Shown piece after piece: positions 13,041-25,443 of a DNA stretch of 64,000 nt (position 1 is its first letter; each line of letters begins with the position of its first letter). The notes under the pieces were generated by a model, which was not told the origin of the DNA, did not search any database, and was given only the letters and a program-made list of their open reading frames with translations. Source of the stretch: Pelecanus crispus (lineage: Eukaryota; Chordata; Aves; Pelecaniformes; Pelecanidae). The position numbers were made by a program, and so were the translations under genes. The stretch spans positions 122,804,309-122,868,308 of the forward strand of contig NC_134643.1 in the NCBI RefSeq assembly GCF_030463565.1, given 5' to 3'.

Positions 13041-16000
13041 GACAAAGCATTAGCATTTATTTCCCAGCCTTGCTCCTGTGTCTTGCAATAAGTGATATAG
13101 TCCTTGTCAGCAAATGGTGAATTCCAGAGCCACACAATGGTATCTCACAACAACTTGATATTTCACAAGTTGGATATAGATAAACGCCACAGGTTATCTC
13201 ACGTATATAAATATTAATACATGTGTGCGGTAGGAGATGGGTATAGATAAAATGAAATGCTGTACATGAGTGAATTTATATCTCATAATGAACAAGGAGG
13301 GGTTACTCACTTAATGAACTAATCTGTAATGAGTCATAAGGTAAATTTAAGTAATTGCTCACTGTTTTGTGTAATAAAAGTGGTAACCAAAGATTTATGG
13401 ATAACTGAAGATCTACTGTTTGATAGCAGAGAGCAATCTAATCCCATCGGATGATACAGTTTGTATACGCTGGGGAAGATATGCTCTTACCTAACAAGGC
13501 AGCCAGTGCAGATATATGACAATGTCACGTGCCAAGGGAGACAAAGGACCACGCTAGGAAGAGAAAGGTGAAGGTAAAGACCCCTTGCCCCACCCTGGTT
13601 AAGCCAATGCCTGTATGAATCAGAAGTGACACTGGTCCTCAATAGCTGTAACTTGGTTTCCTAAGGAATTGATGTTTGTGTAATCATAGTCAACCTCCTC
13701 TTCCCTCCCTACCACTTCAGACCACCTTGGCTAATCTCAGCTATATGAGATAGAGGGGCTGAGTTTTCAAAGATATTAAATTCCCACCGGTTTCATGAAA
13801 ATCAGAATCTGGAGAGAGAGAAGTTCAACTCAGTATCACCACTGAGGGGTGGGCAGGCAGAATTTAGGCATTAGTTTGTTTGATAGAGCGTGTTTTGGAG
13901 GCTGATCAGCCCATATGTAGCCCTGGACTAGCTGCATTGCGCGCTGCTTCTTGCTTGACAGGAATCTCATAGGGAAAGGTGCAGGGAATTGGTTTGGGTA
14001 GGGTAGAAAGGGCAACAAATGGCAGAAAACCCGACTTTATTCATACGACTGGTTGTACAATGATGTGTGGAGTTTTCCCATGTGAAGTTTTCCTTCTCTG
14101 TGTTTAATTTTTCTAATACAGTGATTTAATTAAGGGCCTCAAGAAGCTGAACTTAAGGTAGTCTCCTGAATCTGTATTCAGTCTTTCCTGATATTTAAGG
14201 GAGTACAGTAGAGGGACTTGTAACTAGAATCTGGAGACTTTTGAGAAGGACTCCAAATGAGTGCTTTGGAGACGGATCCTATTTTTCTCAAAATCTGAGT
14301 GTTTTCAGACCCAGGTTCTGACCTCTCTTGGATGGTAATTTTTTCCTGCTGTACCAATAGGGAATGTTTTCCTTACAGCCTGGGTGTTGGGGCTTGATGC
14401 ACAAGCTGCCTCATCTGTTATGGCAGGGCCTATGTTTCTGCTAGCATCTTCTCACATAAATATTCCATGCATCAAATATGTACGACACGCAACATAAGTG
14501 CGTAAAAAGGATGACGTATGAAGAAAAAGACAATGTGCCTTTGGCTAAGAATGTCTTAATCAGATGTTCAAAATGCACATCTATACACCAAGGAAATATT
14601 TTGAGGTATATTATCTAAGCCTGCTACGAATAAAGATTTTTTTCATGTTAAACATAATAGCTATCACTGGAGGACGAATCACTGGGATGTATTTGTAGTC
14701 CTCTTTTTCTGGGGCAGTGGAAATTTTCTTTCTGTTTTCCTTGCACTAATTCAAACAAATCTGCTCTTTAGTCTTTCCAGCCAGATTACTTTAGTAGTTG
14801 CCCTCAGGACAGCTTGTTTAAGCATAAACTTATGTAGGGCTCATGCTTTTTGTCAATTCCAAGGGCTTTTATACTGGCTTCCCCATTAAAACTGAAGAAG
14901 GAGAGAATGGCTGTGTCATTGTGACTGCTCCCAGTGAAGATGAGATGTTATTTGTTCCCAGACTGTGGAATTCCCTCACTTTAAGATCTATAATTTGTTA
15001 AGATTGCTAACTTGTAGTGCTTGAATTTAAGAAGCACGGGATACCATAAGAAACAGCTGGAGACAGAGAGCTTTAGGTGCTTAAGTGCAACATAGTCTTG
15101 CAGGACTGAGGATCAAAAATCTGAGTAGGAGAACTGGGAAAGAGAGAGGAGAGTATGGTGGTGTATTTTTGTCATGTATCCTTAGTGAAGTGTGGTAGTG
15201 AATTTATGACTCTCACTGAGGATAACTTGCTTTTGCCATAGCCTGTTAATTTCTAACAGGAATGAATGAATAGCTGAGTGGGTGAAAGCGGCAAAGAACG
15301 ACAAGCAAATAATACAAGCTTAAAGAAAGCAATATTAAATAAATGAAATGTTACAGTATGTGACTACGCAAGAGAACCTGGGGGAACTGCAAAAAAAGGA
15401 GGATTGAAAGGGAATGGGAGTTTGTAATAGAGTAAATACAAATTAATGCTAAGCTACAGTGAAATTCCCAAGGAATTATATTTTGCATCCACATGAATAC
15501 TAGGGTAATTCATCATGATTAATGATGTTACAATGAATCCTGGTATGTGTTGAAATACTTTCCTGTTCTGAAAGTAGGAGAAAAAATGTTTACTATGAGC
15601 AGCTAAATATGGACATTAATCATTACGTCTTTAATGCCAGGTCAAAACTATTTTCCTGCTGTGAATATTCTGCTCATTATTATAATATTTAGAGTTAATA
15701 GACTGACTGAGACAAGTGTAAAATTCCCAAAGAAATTGTGCAATTGAAGCTAGAGTTGCATAGAAAGTCTCAGACCTCTCAAAATGTTTGGGTAGTCTCC
15801 AATGCTACTTACCTTTCACAAGGCATGGGCGCAAAATGGCTGGAGGAGCAACAAACATAACACGAGGTGTGTTGACACTGATTTCACAATATCCTTTGTA
15901 GTCAAGGTGTGGAACTAAATTCTCAGAGTCGTACTTGTTCTGTGAAGGACAACGTGGACTCTGGGTGAATGGGTGCAATGCCGGTGGCTGCAGTGGCATG

Positions 16001-17140
16001 CCTTTCAGCATGCATTTTGTTGCTATACTGACGAGGAGCTCAGGCGCCTGGCTTCTCTGCCCGGAGCTCCTAGGTCCTGCGCATGTCCTTGGACAATCCT
16101 TCTGAAGCCCATCCTGCTGCTCTTGCACTCAGTGCCACAACTGCTGGTCTCACCGGAGCATTATCGAACTCCTAATTTCCCTCTGTCTCTGTTCCCTATC
16201 TGGAGGACATGTTTGAGTCCAGTTGTAGAAACCTTTTGCTATCCTCAGCCTCCTGACTTCTGCTCTCCTTGCATATGAAAGGACAACGCCACTACTCCTG
16301 CCGATACCTTCTGCTCCAGGCCCTGACCCTGGCCAGTTTCTGCTGCCCTTCCCCATGCTGGCACCAGTATTTGTCTGATCAGGGGTTGTCTCAGCTGCTT
16401 TGCAGGGCTAATTTTCAGCCATTTCACTTCCCTGGTTTGCCTCTTGCTTGGCCTTGTGAAAGCTCGACCTAGCTCAAAGGAAACAGCAGGACATATTACA
16501 ATGCTCTCCAGCAGCAGCCTGCCGTTTGGGGCTGCACTACTGGCTGCCCTTATGGCTTGGAGGGCATTGGAAACTGCAGCCTGGTCCTGGTATTCCCCTT
16601 ACGTTCACCCTTTCCCTGTCTGTGGCCCACCTGCACCGGCCTCCTTTGATGAAAGAGCTCGTTATAAGTCCCCCTCCTTTTTGGGTACCTTATGATAACT
16701 TGGAGCCAAGCCAGCCCATCTACTTCCCCTCCGCTTGGCTCAAGGCTGTGCTGATGTTCGGTGGAAGAACTGCTCAGCGGCAGCAGCCAGGAGGAAGACT
16801 ACGCAGGAGCTAAGGCTGCTGGCCACATCCAGATGGTACGTGCCTCCTGGAGAGACAGACCCCTCTGGGGGGGGGGGGTGTGTGACAGCCCCGGCAGCAT
16901 AGGGGAGCACAGGCCACAGCATCCTTGAGTGCCAATGTCCCCGTTCAGAGCTGGGGGACCCAGGCTCTCTGGCGATCCTTTGTTACGGACACGTGGCAGC
17001 AGGCTGGTGTGCTCTTCTTCCCCAAGCTCGCCTCCCACAAACATGTGTTCGAGGGGCTCTTCTCATGCTGGAGTGGTTTTATTTAGGGGAAATTACACTG
17101 GCAGGCACATACCCATATCTGTTTACATTTTGAAGCTTCT
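13041..17140. other. Intergenic non-coding sequence
   Basis: No exon is supported. The interval is AT-rich to 15.8 kb and more mixed from 15.8 to 17.1 kb, where open frames of about 100 codons appear on both strands without family resemblance or codon bias. A 12-G homopolymer sits at about 16867-16878. A TGGAAANNYNY-type 11-mer occurs at 14718-14728, but such motifs are expected several times by chance in a window this size. Confidence 0.65.
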
Positions 17141-17214
17141 GGGGCTGTGTCCAAAGTCCACTGAGATCAGTGGGAGTTTTTCCATTTATTCCAATGAACT
17201 CTGATCGGGCTGTG
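17141..17214. repeat. Ancient palindromic amniote repeat fragment
   Basis: The sequence carries TCCAAAGTCCACTGAGATCA, then GTGGGAGTTTTTCCATTTATT, then CCAATGAACTCTGATC. This has the layout of a short palindromic repeat I recognise from reptile and bird genomes, in which a GATCCAAAGCCCATTGAAGTC-type arm is mirrored across a GGGAGTCTTTCC centre. The palindrome suggests a non-autonomous DNA transposon (MITE-like) origin, but I cannot name the family. Partial cousins occur near 10272-10298, 26438-26465 and 39317-39352. Confidence 0.5.
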
Positions 17215-17639
17215 TACCAACACAGAAAAGAGCCTTACACACACTTTGCTACCTCCCCACTCCCTTCCTCCCCTCTTCCCTTGCCCCGGCTTCTCATATC
17301 CCTCCTCCTGTTCCCACTGACACCGTCACCACATAAACCAGAAAGGCTTAACAAAGATTTGTGTTATCAGTGACATTTAAAGCTTCCAGAAATCAGGAGT
17401 CTTTGTAATCATGGTCACAGGCTTTGTAATCCTCCTGTGCCAGCACTGATTATACAGGTAATGGGGTGCTGTAGCAAATGTTATCGCTGCCTATTCAGAG
17501 TGCTAATCCAGTGACTAGAAAATTAATGATCGCATTACATTTACATGTATTTCTATCTGTCTAAGGTATTGGAATATCATGGTTTCTTTATTGGTTTTAC
17601 TTCCTTGGTTTATGTCCTCTTTCCCCAGAGGAAACGCAG

Positions 17640-17755
17640 CGACTTCCCTTCTGTTGCCGCACACAGAGAAAATGATGTGGACAAGGCGAAGTGGGCAGTC
17701 TGTGGCAGAACAGGGAATTGAACGTGCATCTCCAGGCACCAGGGTAGAGCAGGGA
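17640..17755 (-). mobile_element. MIR-like tRNA-derived SINE relic
   Basis: Read on the minus strand this has a B-box-like CGTTCAATTCCC (rc around 17713-17723), followed by TTCTGCCACAGACTGCCC and a later TCTCTGTGTGCGGCAAC. That order matches MIR elements, in which a tRNA-derived head is followed by a TCTGCCAC core and then a CTCTGTGCCTCAG-like stretch. It is strongly diverged, and the call rests on order and partial matches only. A run of 20 T (17789-17808) lies just beyond it. Confidence 0.45.
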
Positions 17756-18229
17756 GGGTAGATCCCATGATTTCAAACAAAACAATGATTTTTTTTTTTT
17801 TTTTTTTTAGAGGCCAAATTGGTAGACTTTTTGCAACACAAATGGCTGAAGTAATCATTACCAAGCAAACAAACAGAGGTAGGAAAAGGGCAGGGAGAAG
17901 AAACTGTGTATTTCAACATTTTTTAATGCTTTCAAGTTCTTTGAGAGAACAAGGCTTCTAGCTTAATCCAAGGTATACTTGGAGGTGATGCTGGAGCAAC
18001 TGAGTGGCTTACATATGGGGACCAGTGAGAGTAACAGTGCTTCTCTTATCTCACCCTGGCGATTCCTCCACTTTATTAGCCCTGGAAATCATTTTGCAAT
18101 ACTGTGTGTCCTGTTTATAAGTGTTGTTAAGGGACGGTGATGTTTTATGTCACGGAAACAGGACTTTTATCTGCCTCGGATGAGCGTTTAGAGGAAAATT
18201 GCCCTGGAAAACAAGGTTTACTACCTTGT
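17756..18229. other. Unannotated spacer with 20-T tract
   Basis: This contains a homopolymer of 20 T at 17789-17808 followed by AG. That superficially resembles a polypyrimidine tract plus acceptor, but no exon follows. Nothing else is recognised. Confidence 0.55.
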
Positions 18230-18640
18230 TCTGTCCCTTCCGCTTCCCAGCTACGCAGCACCCGCAGCCTTTGCTAGGCGCTGGCCCCTCTGCCTCGTGC
18301 CGGTGAGTGGAGGAGCAGGGAGCCTGGCTGCTCTCAGCCTTCAGGGTGAGGGCACCAGCAGGGAAGGCTCCTGGGCTGGCAGAGGATTTGTTGCCACCCC
18401 CCCCGCTGCAGCCCCTGGCACGGGAGCGGAGCCAAGGGAGGCTGGCGGGGAGGAACCCAAATGTGTTGCAACCGGTTACTCTCGGCTGACATCAGGGCCC
18501 CCGGGGGGCTGCCTGCAAGCCAGCGCAGCGTAAGCAGGCCTGGCGTGGGTTATGAGACACGAAAGTGGCTTGGAGCCACCTTTGTTCCTCCCCTCATAGC
18601 CCCTCTGCTGTGCCCAGGAGCAGAGGATCTCAGGGAATTG
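18230..18640. other. Small GC-rich patch, not a recognised gene
   Basis: This roughly 400-bp block is clearly more GC- and CpG-rich than its surroundings. It contains a donor-like CCG|GTGAGT at 18303-18308. Stop-poor frames on both strands (60-79 codons) have no recognisable domain. It could be a first exon of an unannotated non-coding RNA or an orphan CpG patch. No TATA box, known exon or polyadenylation signal ties it to a gene. Confidence 0.35.
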
Positions 18641-21600
18641 AGATGGAAGCAGCAACCGGCCAAGAACCCATGGGGAAGAGAGAGACATTTTAGACAATGA
18701 TAATTTTGATCAGCTTTGCATTGTTTTAATTGCATACTCCTTACAAGGAGCTGCAGAGACTAATGGCCTATGTGGTATGATACTGAGAATAGGATTTTGT
18801 TTAACATAGTTGGGAGTGTATAAAGTAGCAGACGAGAACTTTGGAAAGATTGGATTAAATTCAACAGATCTGGAGGACCTCTGTGTATGTGTGTGTGTGT
18901 AAATCCTGGGGTCCTTAACTTTGTCTTGGGCTGAGCGCAGGCCGACTAGGCGCTGCAAAATCTACTGAGGGCTGCATAATCTACATAAACTGTAGATTAT
19001 CCTCATCTTATACTGACATTTTTTATCCTAAGAGTACCTTACTTCTGAGTAATTTCTAAATATTATTTAAAAGGCTAGTACACATGTATTCAAATGGTTT
19101 TACTATGCAATAGTGTTCACACTGTTGTTTCAGTCCTGGAAATAGCAGTGGCTTTCTGGAGTTAGTAACCTGAGTCATGTGAATGCTCCTGTGTCATCTT
19201 TGGAGTTTATTCGCTCACATTAAGATAAGCAGGTATGCAGGAATGGGCATAGCGGAGCTCATGTAAAGGGTTAATTAGATCCTCCCTATCATCAGGACAT
19301 ATAAACATAAGAAATAGGCTTTAGAATGAAAGAGGAAACAGGTTTTCCTAATTTAAAGCAAGAAGTAGTAACTTACCACAGCTCATTGCTTAAAAAAGAC
19401 TTGGTAAGTTAACTCAGTCAATGAAATGGCAAAGTTTCTCAACAGTGTATAGCATTGCCTCAAACAAGCATTTATGTTTTTCATAAGCAGCTATGTTAAA
19501 TTTTTAATCAATGTTTGGCAGATGCTTTTATGTTTCTAAGCATTTCATTAATGTTTCAGCAAATGTGTCATATCTCCCAAAGCAAAGCTTTTGCTACATG
19601 TGTGAGTCTCCCAGAATCCTTTACCGCAGACAGGAGTAATGGTTGGGAGAAGCCCATGGTCATGCGTGGGCTTGAGTACCCCAGTGGGAACATGACATGG
19701 CGTGAGGAATGTAGACTCAGACAGAGCCACCTTTGGGCAACCTGAAGGAGACGAAGCATCTGAGAGCTGTTGAACTGCAGGCAGTACAGGGCGAGGCATT
19801 GTTCCTTGATGGAGCGTGAAAATGGAAGGAGTTTGCTGGAAGAGCATGCATGTACTGGTGATATTTGTGAATAGCATGCAGGGAAAAAGAGCGCAGATGA
19901 GAGAACAGTGGGGACTTGAGGAGGAGGTCCTGGATGTGACGGGAAGCGGAGGAGCAGCAGGGTTGAACAGCAAATACATAATCTCCCAAGAACCAGAGGG
20001 TACTGGAAGACTTAACTGTGGTCTAAGATAGAGCAGTTCATGCATGGCCATGAGTGACTGAGATAATGAGGTGGGAGTGAGTGATGAAGGATTATATTCA
20101 CCAGGGGGGAAGAGGTTTGATTCCTTCATTGCTCATTCCCAAGCACTCTAATGTTTGGGTGGTATTTCAGTGGCAGGGTTTTTATAAGGGAAGTGCGATG
20201 TTGTTTTATGGGGTGCTAGCCAGATCCCACTGAGCCATACTCTCAATCTTCAGTCTTCTCAGTCACAGTTTTTTCAACAGAGCATTCATCTGTTCATAAA
20301 GTTGCCAGTGTTTCAACATTATCATTGCTAAAGGACTGGACTACATTTACATTTTTTTGCCAATACAACTGTCTCAGAAGCATGATTTTTTTTTATGGTT
20401 TGGTATTGTTGCTGTAATAAAGGTATAGTCGTTAGTGGCAGTGCAGTTTTACCAGGACAAAAATCACTTGTTGTGGTGAAAGTATCCCACTTAGTGCCTT
20501 GGGAATAGCTGCATTACCATAAACAGCTCTTCACACAGTTGTGTAAGGGATATATGAGCATGAAGGTTAACAGCATTGGAATGATAATGCACTATGGAGT
20601 TGTAATATAGAAAAAAACTTGGAAAACAATGTCGGAAGGGTGCTGCTGAGCCTTCAGAGTGTTTTTTCTTGGTTTTGAATTTGAAGGATCTTTCTGATGC
20701 TGTAGAGCTTTTGTCTGTTTCAAGAAGGCACAGATTTTGTAAGTACTCCATGTATTTCATCTAGACTCATTCTTGAGCACTTAGCTTAAGTTATTTTCAT
20801 GACATACCAACAAGGCTTTCAGAAAAATTCTCGTATTCTTTTCTTCAGCTGCACAGAAACAATGGTGCAATGAGTTGAATTTAAAACACACACATGGTTT
20901 CCCCCTTTCCTGTGATACCCCTCCACCAGGTCAAGATAGCATTATATTGTTCAGCAACACATCAGTAAGGTCTTCTGGTTATTGCTTCCCCTTGAGAGCA
21001 AAATGAGTTCTGGATCCTCAGAAACAGCTTTTCCTTAGCAGGCTTGCTTTTCATCTGTGATTTTGGGCTCCAGTGGTCGACATAAGCCATCGTAAAACAC
21101 ACTTGGAACAAGACTGTCAAGTTGAAGGCTATTGAAATTGAACCTACGTGATTTAAAGCCAAAGTATCTGTTCAGGGCAGAGGGCTTTAGAGCAGCAATA
21201 ATGCACACGTGAGCAGGAAAAGTGTTTAAGGCAAAGGACATGTCAACCTCTGCAGCAGCATTTTGGCTGACATATTGTGACAAAGAGTGCTTAAAGGCTT
21301 CTAAGCACATGCCATGCTAGCTTTACAGATGCCCACTGTGGCACGGTCATCCTTATCCAGCAAGGTGCAGTGACAGCGCTGTTTTCATGATCAGCTGGAG
21401 ACGCATCACCACAGTTGCATAAGCAGAGCTGCTTGTTGTAAAGCATGCCCATGCCACCATGCTGGAACTGAGCTGCAGATATTAGTGGAGCACTGCTGAC
21501 TTGCTCTGGTTACAGGTCTTGCGTACAGGTTGCTTATGCAGTTTACTTTTTCTCATTGTAAACGTTTCATCCCCTGCTCAGAGGGTTTTGGGTTGTATTC

Positions 21601-24305
21601 TGCATCATGACCTTAGCTGTAGTGGTCAGTCAGGAACAGTGCATCTCTTGGGACTGTCAAGATCCAAGGAGTTAGTTTACATCATTGCTATTCCTGACTG
21701 CACAAAAGAAGTAAGCTGGGTTTTATACCTGGAGACACTGCTTCTGTTAGAGTAAACATTAGGGTTGCTACAGTAATTGGACACGTGCAGCTTACCTATA
21801 TCGACACTCTGGCCCTACCCTGATTTCCTTCAGTACCTACAGTCAGATTCTGCATTGGCAAGGTCCAAAAATAGTTCAGACTTCAAATATTTCATTGTCC
21901 TTAATTCGTAAAAGGGCACAGTGTATTGTACCCTTGCACCAGTCAAGTTCTACGCAGACTTGTCTGGGGACGAATTTGGAAAGTTTGGAAAGGGCTTTGC
22001 CAGCATTCTGGAGGCTCAATACATAACGATTCCTCTGATTTGCTCTTTAGCTAAATTTTAAGCCAAAAAGTTCAACAGCTTCTATTACTTTGGGACTAAA
22101 TTGCAGTGATCAAGTTAAAAGGGTAGTTGTTTGTCAGGATCAAAGTGGCTTTGTGTTCCCTCTAACTGTGGTCATTGCTTGAAGAGTGATCATGTAATCC
22201 CATTAATAAAATGATGAATAGATACCAACCTGGTTTTGGGGGTAAGCAGTAAGGCTGGGAGGAGGGGGAGACTGAGGTTGGATAGCAAGGCAAATCATCC
22301 CATGAGTCAATGGCAGGAGGTAGGGGACCAGGGCCCCCAGAAATTTACTGCCAACTCCAAATGCGTGAGCAACATATAACAGTATAAACCCCTTAGTTCC
22401 CTAGAGAGACCTAGTCAGATAGAAACTTGGTCTCCATAGCAGGCCCTATAATATTCTGGACCCATGTTACATACTGCCATAAAAGTGACTCAGTGCTGGC
22501 TTTTATTTTAGAAATGCTATTAAAACGCTTTTAAAAGCAAAATAAAACCAAGAGATACATGATCAGTATGAAGCAATTATTAGTAAAACTACACCAATCC
22601 AGGATTAAAATACTTTATTAAATAAAAAGCAAATCAGTCTTAATACTGAGTAAGAATTAAGTCACCAAATGAATGCCAGCTCTAAGTGATCCTGAGCTCA
22701 ACGCTAGAAGGTGGAATACAAAGTTTTGCTCTAAATCTCACCTAAATTACTGTATCGAACGCTTAAATTAATGATCTGAATCTGATGGTTGTTTCATACT
22801 CAGTTCAAAGGGTTATTTTGGGTGCCCCTTTGTTTTGCTGAAGATTGTGTTTTTGAAATCCGTGTTATAGTTGTCCACAGGACAAGCACACTGCTCCATT
22901 TTTACTTTTGCACATTAAAAATTGAGAGATTAGGTTGCCCACACAACTGGCTAAAACAAAAGATGAGAGAAGTTGTTCCACGAGGAAGAAGCTTTGCTTC
23001 CTGTGGGTTTGTGCCCTCTCTCTCTCAACCATAGGTTTCCTAAATTCTCTTCCTGTTTGGCTGAGCAGGCAGCTGGCCGCAGGTGCGCTGACTGCCCCGC
23101 TCTTTGCTGCCCGCACGTTGGCCAGCAGCGCGTGGCACACACAAGGTGCTGGCTTCTGCCCGCTCGCTCCCGTGGAGGCACTGGTCCCACACCTCTCCGT
23201 TGCCAGGTTAAAAGGAAGGTGTAGAGACCTCGCCTGTCCCCTCTTTGAAACCTCCCCTCCTTGGTCAGTTTTAGCAGAAATAGGCCGCTGGTTTGCAATG
23301 TTATTGTGGGAACTAATACTTGGGCGAACAACGTAATCGCTGTAGCTTTGTGCCCTTGGGAAACCAGGCCAGGGAACAGGAAAGTAAGAAAGAAGATACG
23401 AAGAATATGGGGGCAGTGCAAGCTCTTCAGTTCTCAGAGTCTTCTGCACACTTGTGTAGTAGGGGCTGGAAGTGCAGAGCAGATGTGGCACTGTTTTGCT
23501 GGCATACTGCTTTCCACTAGGACGGATTTTTTTTTTTTTAGTCTGGAGAAGGAAGATGATTGATTAGTCAGCTACTGAAGGAGCTCTTAAAATGTTGATG
23601 CAATGACTTGCTTTTCCCCAAATGATAGCTGTTGATATTCTAAAGCAGCAATATTCCCTCAGGTTGCTTGCTGACCCATAAGACAAGGCTTTTCTGCCTC
23701 ACCCTCGAATTTTGTGGGTTGCCTTGCACTGTTTCCCTTAGGGCCAGGCATCTTTGTCCAATCAAGCTTGAATTAGGTCACTGTTAACTAGTGTCAACTT
23801 GGAGGAGTCTTGCTGAAGCTGGCAGTCTAAAAAAAAATTAAATATTTTCCATGCCACAGAGACTATTGGTCTGTGACCCACCAAAATATCAAAAATCCAG
23901 ATGCATAAGACCAATTCTGATGAAGTTGGCATAGTCTTATCTGGGTCAATTGTCTTAACAAGACATTATGTCACCAGTTAGGGGAAAATACAATCTAAAA
24001 CCCCTAAAAATAACTAATGGGAAAAACCTTGCACAACAAAGCCAGTCGCACAGCATTTGATCATCAGAAAAATAAAAATAAATTCAGACTCATGATATAT
24101 TTAATCATCTGTATTTATTCCTCTGCTAATCTAAAAACAGGCAAATGTTCTTTTTCTTCTTGGAAACAAGGCAATTCCGGAAAACTTCATATTTTAGGCA
24201 GCTCTTCAAACAGCTTTTCTCCTAAAACTTAAATTTCGTTATTTGTTAGGAGGAAAGACATTGGAATGAAAAAGATTTGAATTGTATATAAGTTCCTTTA
24301 CCATA
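18641..24305. other. Intergenic non-coding sequence
   Basis: No gene is supported. A perfect 10-bp-arm hairpin (ATAATCTACA/TGTAGATTAT, 5-nt loop) sits at 18976-19000. Open frames of up to 208 codons on the minus strand near 22.9-23.5 kb and 193 codons near 19.5-20.1 kb are unrecognised. They overlap frames on the other strand and are treated as fortuitous. A modest GC-rich stretch lies at about 23060-23200. Confidence 0.6.
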
Positions 24306-25443
24306 TGCGGTGGGTTGACCCTGACTGGATGCCAGGTGCCCACCAAAGCTGCTCTGTCACTCCCCTTCTCAACAGGACAGGGGAGAGAAAATATGACGAA
24401 AGGCTCATGGGTCGAGATAAGGACAGGGAGATCACTCAGCAATTACTGTCATGGGCAAAACAGACTTGACTTGGGAAAATCAGTTTCATTTATTACCAAT
24501 CAAATCAGAGTAGGATAATGAGAAATGAAACCAAATCTTAAAACACCTTCCCTCCACCCCTTCCTTCTTCCCGGGCTCAACTTCACTCCCCATTTTCTCT
24601 ACCTCCTCCCCCTGAGTGGCGCAGGGGGACGGGGAATGGGGGTTGGGGTCAGTTCATCACACATCATCTCTGCCGCTCCTTCCTCCTCAGGGGAGGGCTC
24701 CTCACACTCTTCCCCGGCTCCAGCGTGGGGTCCCTCCCACGGCAGACAGTCCTCCACAAACTGCTCCAAAATGGGTCCTTCCCACAGGCTGCAGTTCTTC
24801 CCAAACTGCTCCAGCGTGGGTCCCCCACGGGGTGCAGCCCTTCAGGAGCAGGCTGCTCCTGCGTGGGTCCCCCGTGGGGTCACAGGTGCTGCCAGCAAAC
24901 CTGCTCCAGCCTGGGCTCCTCTCTCCGTGGGTCCACAGGTCCTGCCAGGAGCCTGCTCCAGCGCAGGCTTCCCCTGGGTCACAGCCTCCTTCGGGCACGT
25001 CCCCCTGCTCCGGCGTGGGGCCCTCCCCGGGTGCAGGTGGGTCTCTGCTCCCCCGTGGGCCTCCGTGGGTGCAGGGGCACAGCTGCCGCACCAGGGGCTG
25101 CTCCAGGGGCTGCAGGGGAACCTCTGCTCCGCGCCTGGAGCCCCTCCTGCCCTCCTTCCCCACTGACCTTGGTGCCTGCAGGGTCGTTCCTCTCACATAT
25201 TCTCACCCCTCTCTTCTGACTGCTACTGGTGTTGCACAGGTTTTTTTCCCCCCTTCTTAAATATGTTATCCCAGAGGCGCTACTACCATCATTGATGGGC
25301 TCAGCCTTGGCCAGCGGCAGGTCCGTCTTGGAGCCGGCGGGCGTTGGCTCTGTCAGATGTGGGGGAAGCTTCTAGCAGCTTCTCAGAGAAGCCACCCCTG
25401 TAGTCCCCCCGCTAACAAAACCTTGCTACGCATACCCAATACA
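24306..25443 (-). mobile_element. Solo LTR of an avian endogenous retrovirus, GC-rich type
   Basis: I recognise this about 1.14-kb element as another abundant bird LTR. On the minus strand it begins TGTATTGGGTATGCGTAGC and ends GGGTCAACCCACCGCA. An AATAAA polyadenylation signal lies at rc 24489-24494. The middle (24718-25143) is an irregular tandem array of units starting CTGCTCC. The flanking pentamers CCATA and CTCTA share only 3 of 5 bases, so a target-site duplication is not convincing. No retroviral gene sequence adjoins it, so it is a solo LTR. The open frames of 160-214 codons inside it come from stop-poor GC-rich repeats and are not genes. Confidence 0.9.
24718..25143. repeat. Irregular tandem array inside the LTR
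   Basis: About nine units of roughly 26-53 bp can be read. Most begin with CTCCAGCGTGGG or a variant and end with ...CTG before the next CTCC. Unit length and content vary, so this is an old array inherited with the LTR family rather than a fresh local expansion. It explains the unusual GC content and the long spurious frames in both strands. Confidence 0.8.

Noticed and set aside
20098..20111. CTCF-like word TCACCAGGGGGG
   Set aside because: It matches only part of the CTCF core and lacks the following GC-rich half. A word this short is not convincing alone.
19548..20129. 193-codon minus-strand frame
   Set aside because: No family resemblance, and other frames overlap it on both strands. 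It is consistent with chance in 64 kb.
22865..23491. 208-codon minus-strand frame with overlapping 133-codon plus-strand frame
   Set aside because: Both strands are open in a mildly GC-rich patch. No domain or splice structure is seen.
24525..25260. Overlapping 164-214-codon frames on both strands
   Set aside because: They lie inside the solo LTR's tandem array. Several phases are open at once, and none resembles a protein family.
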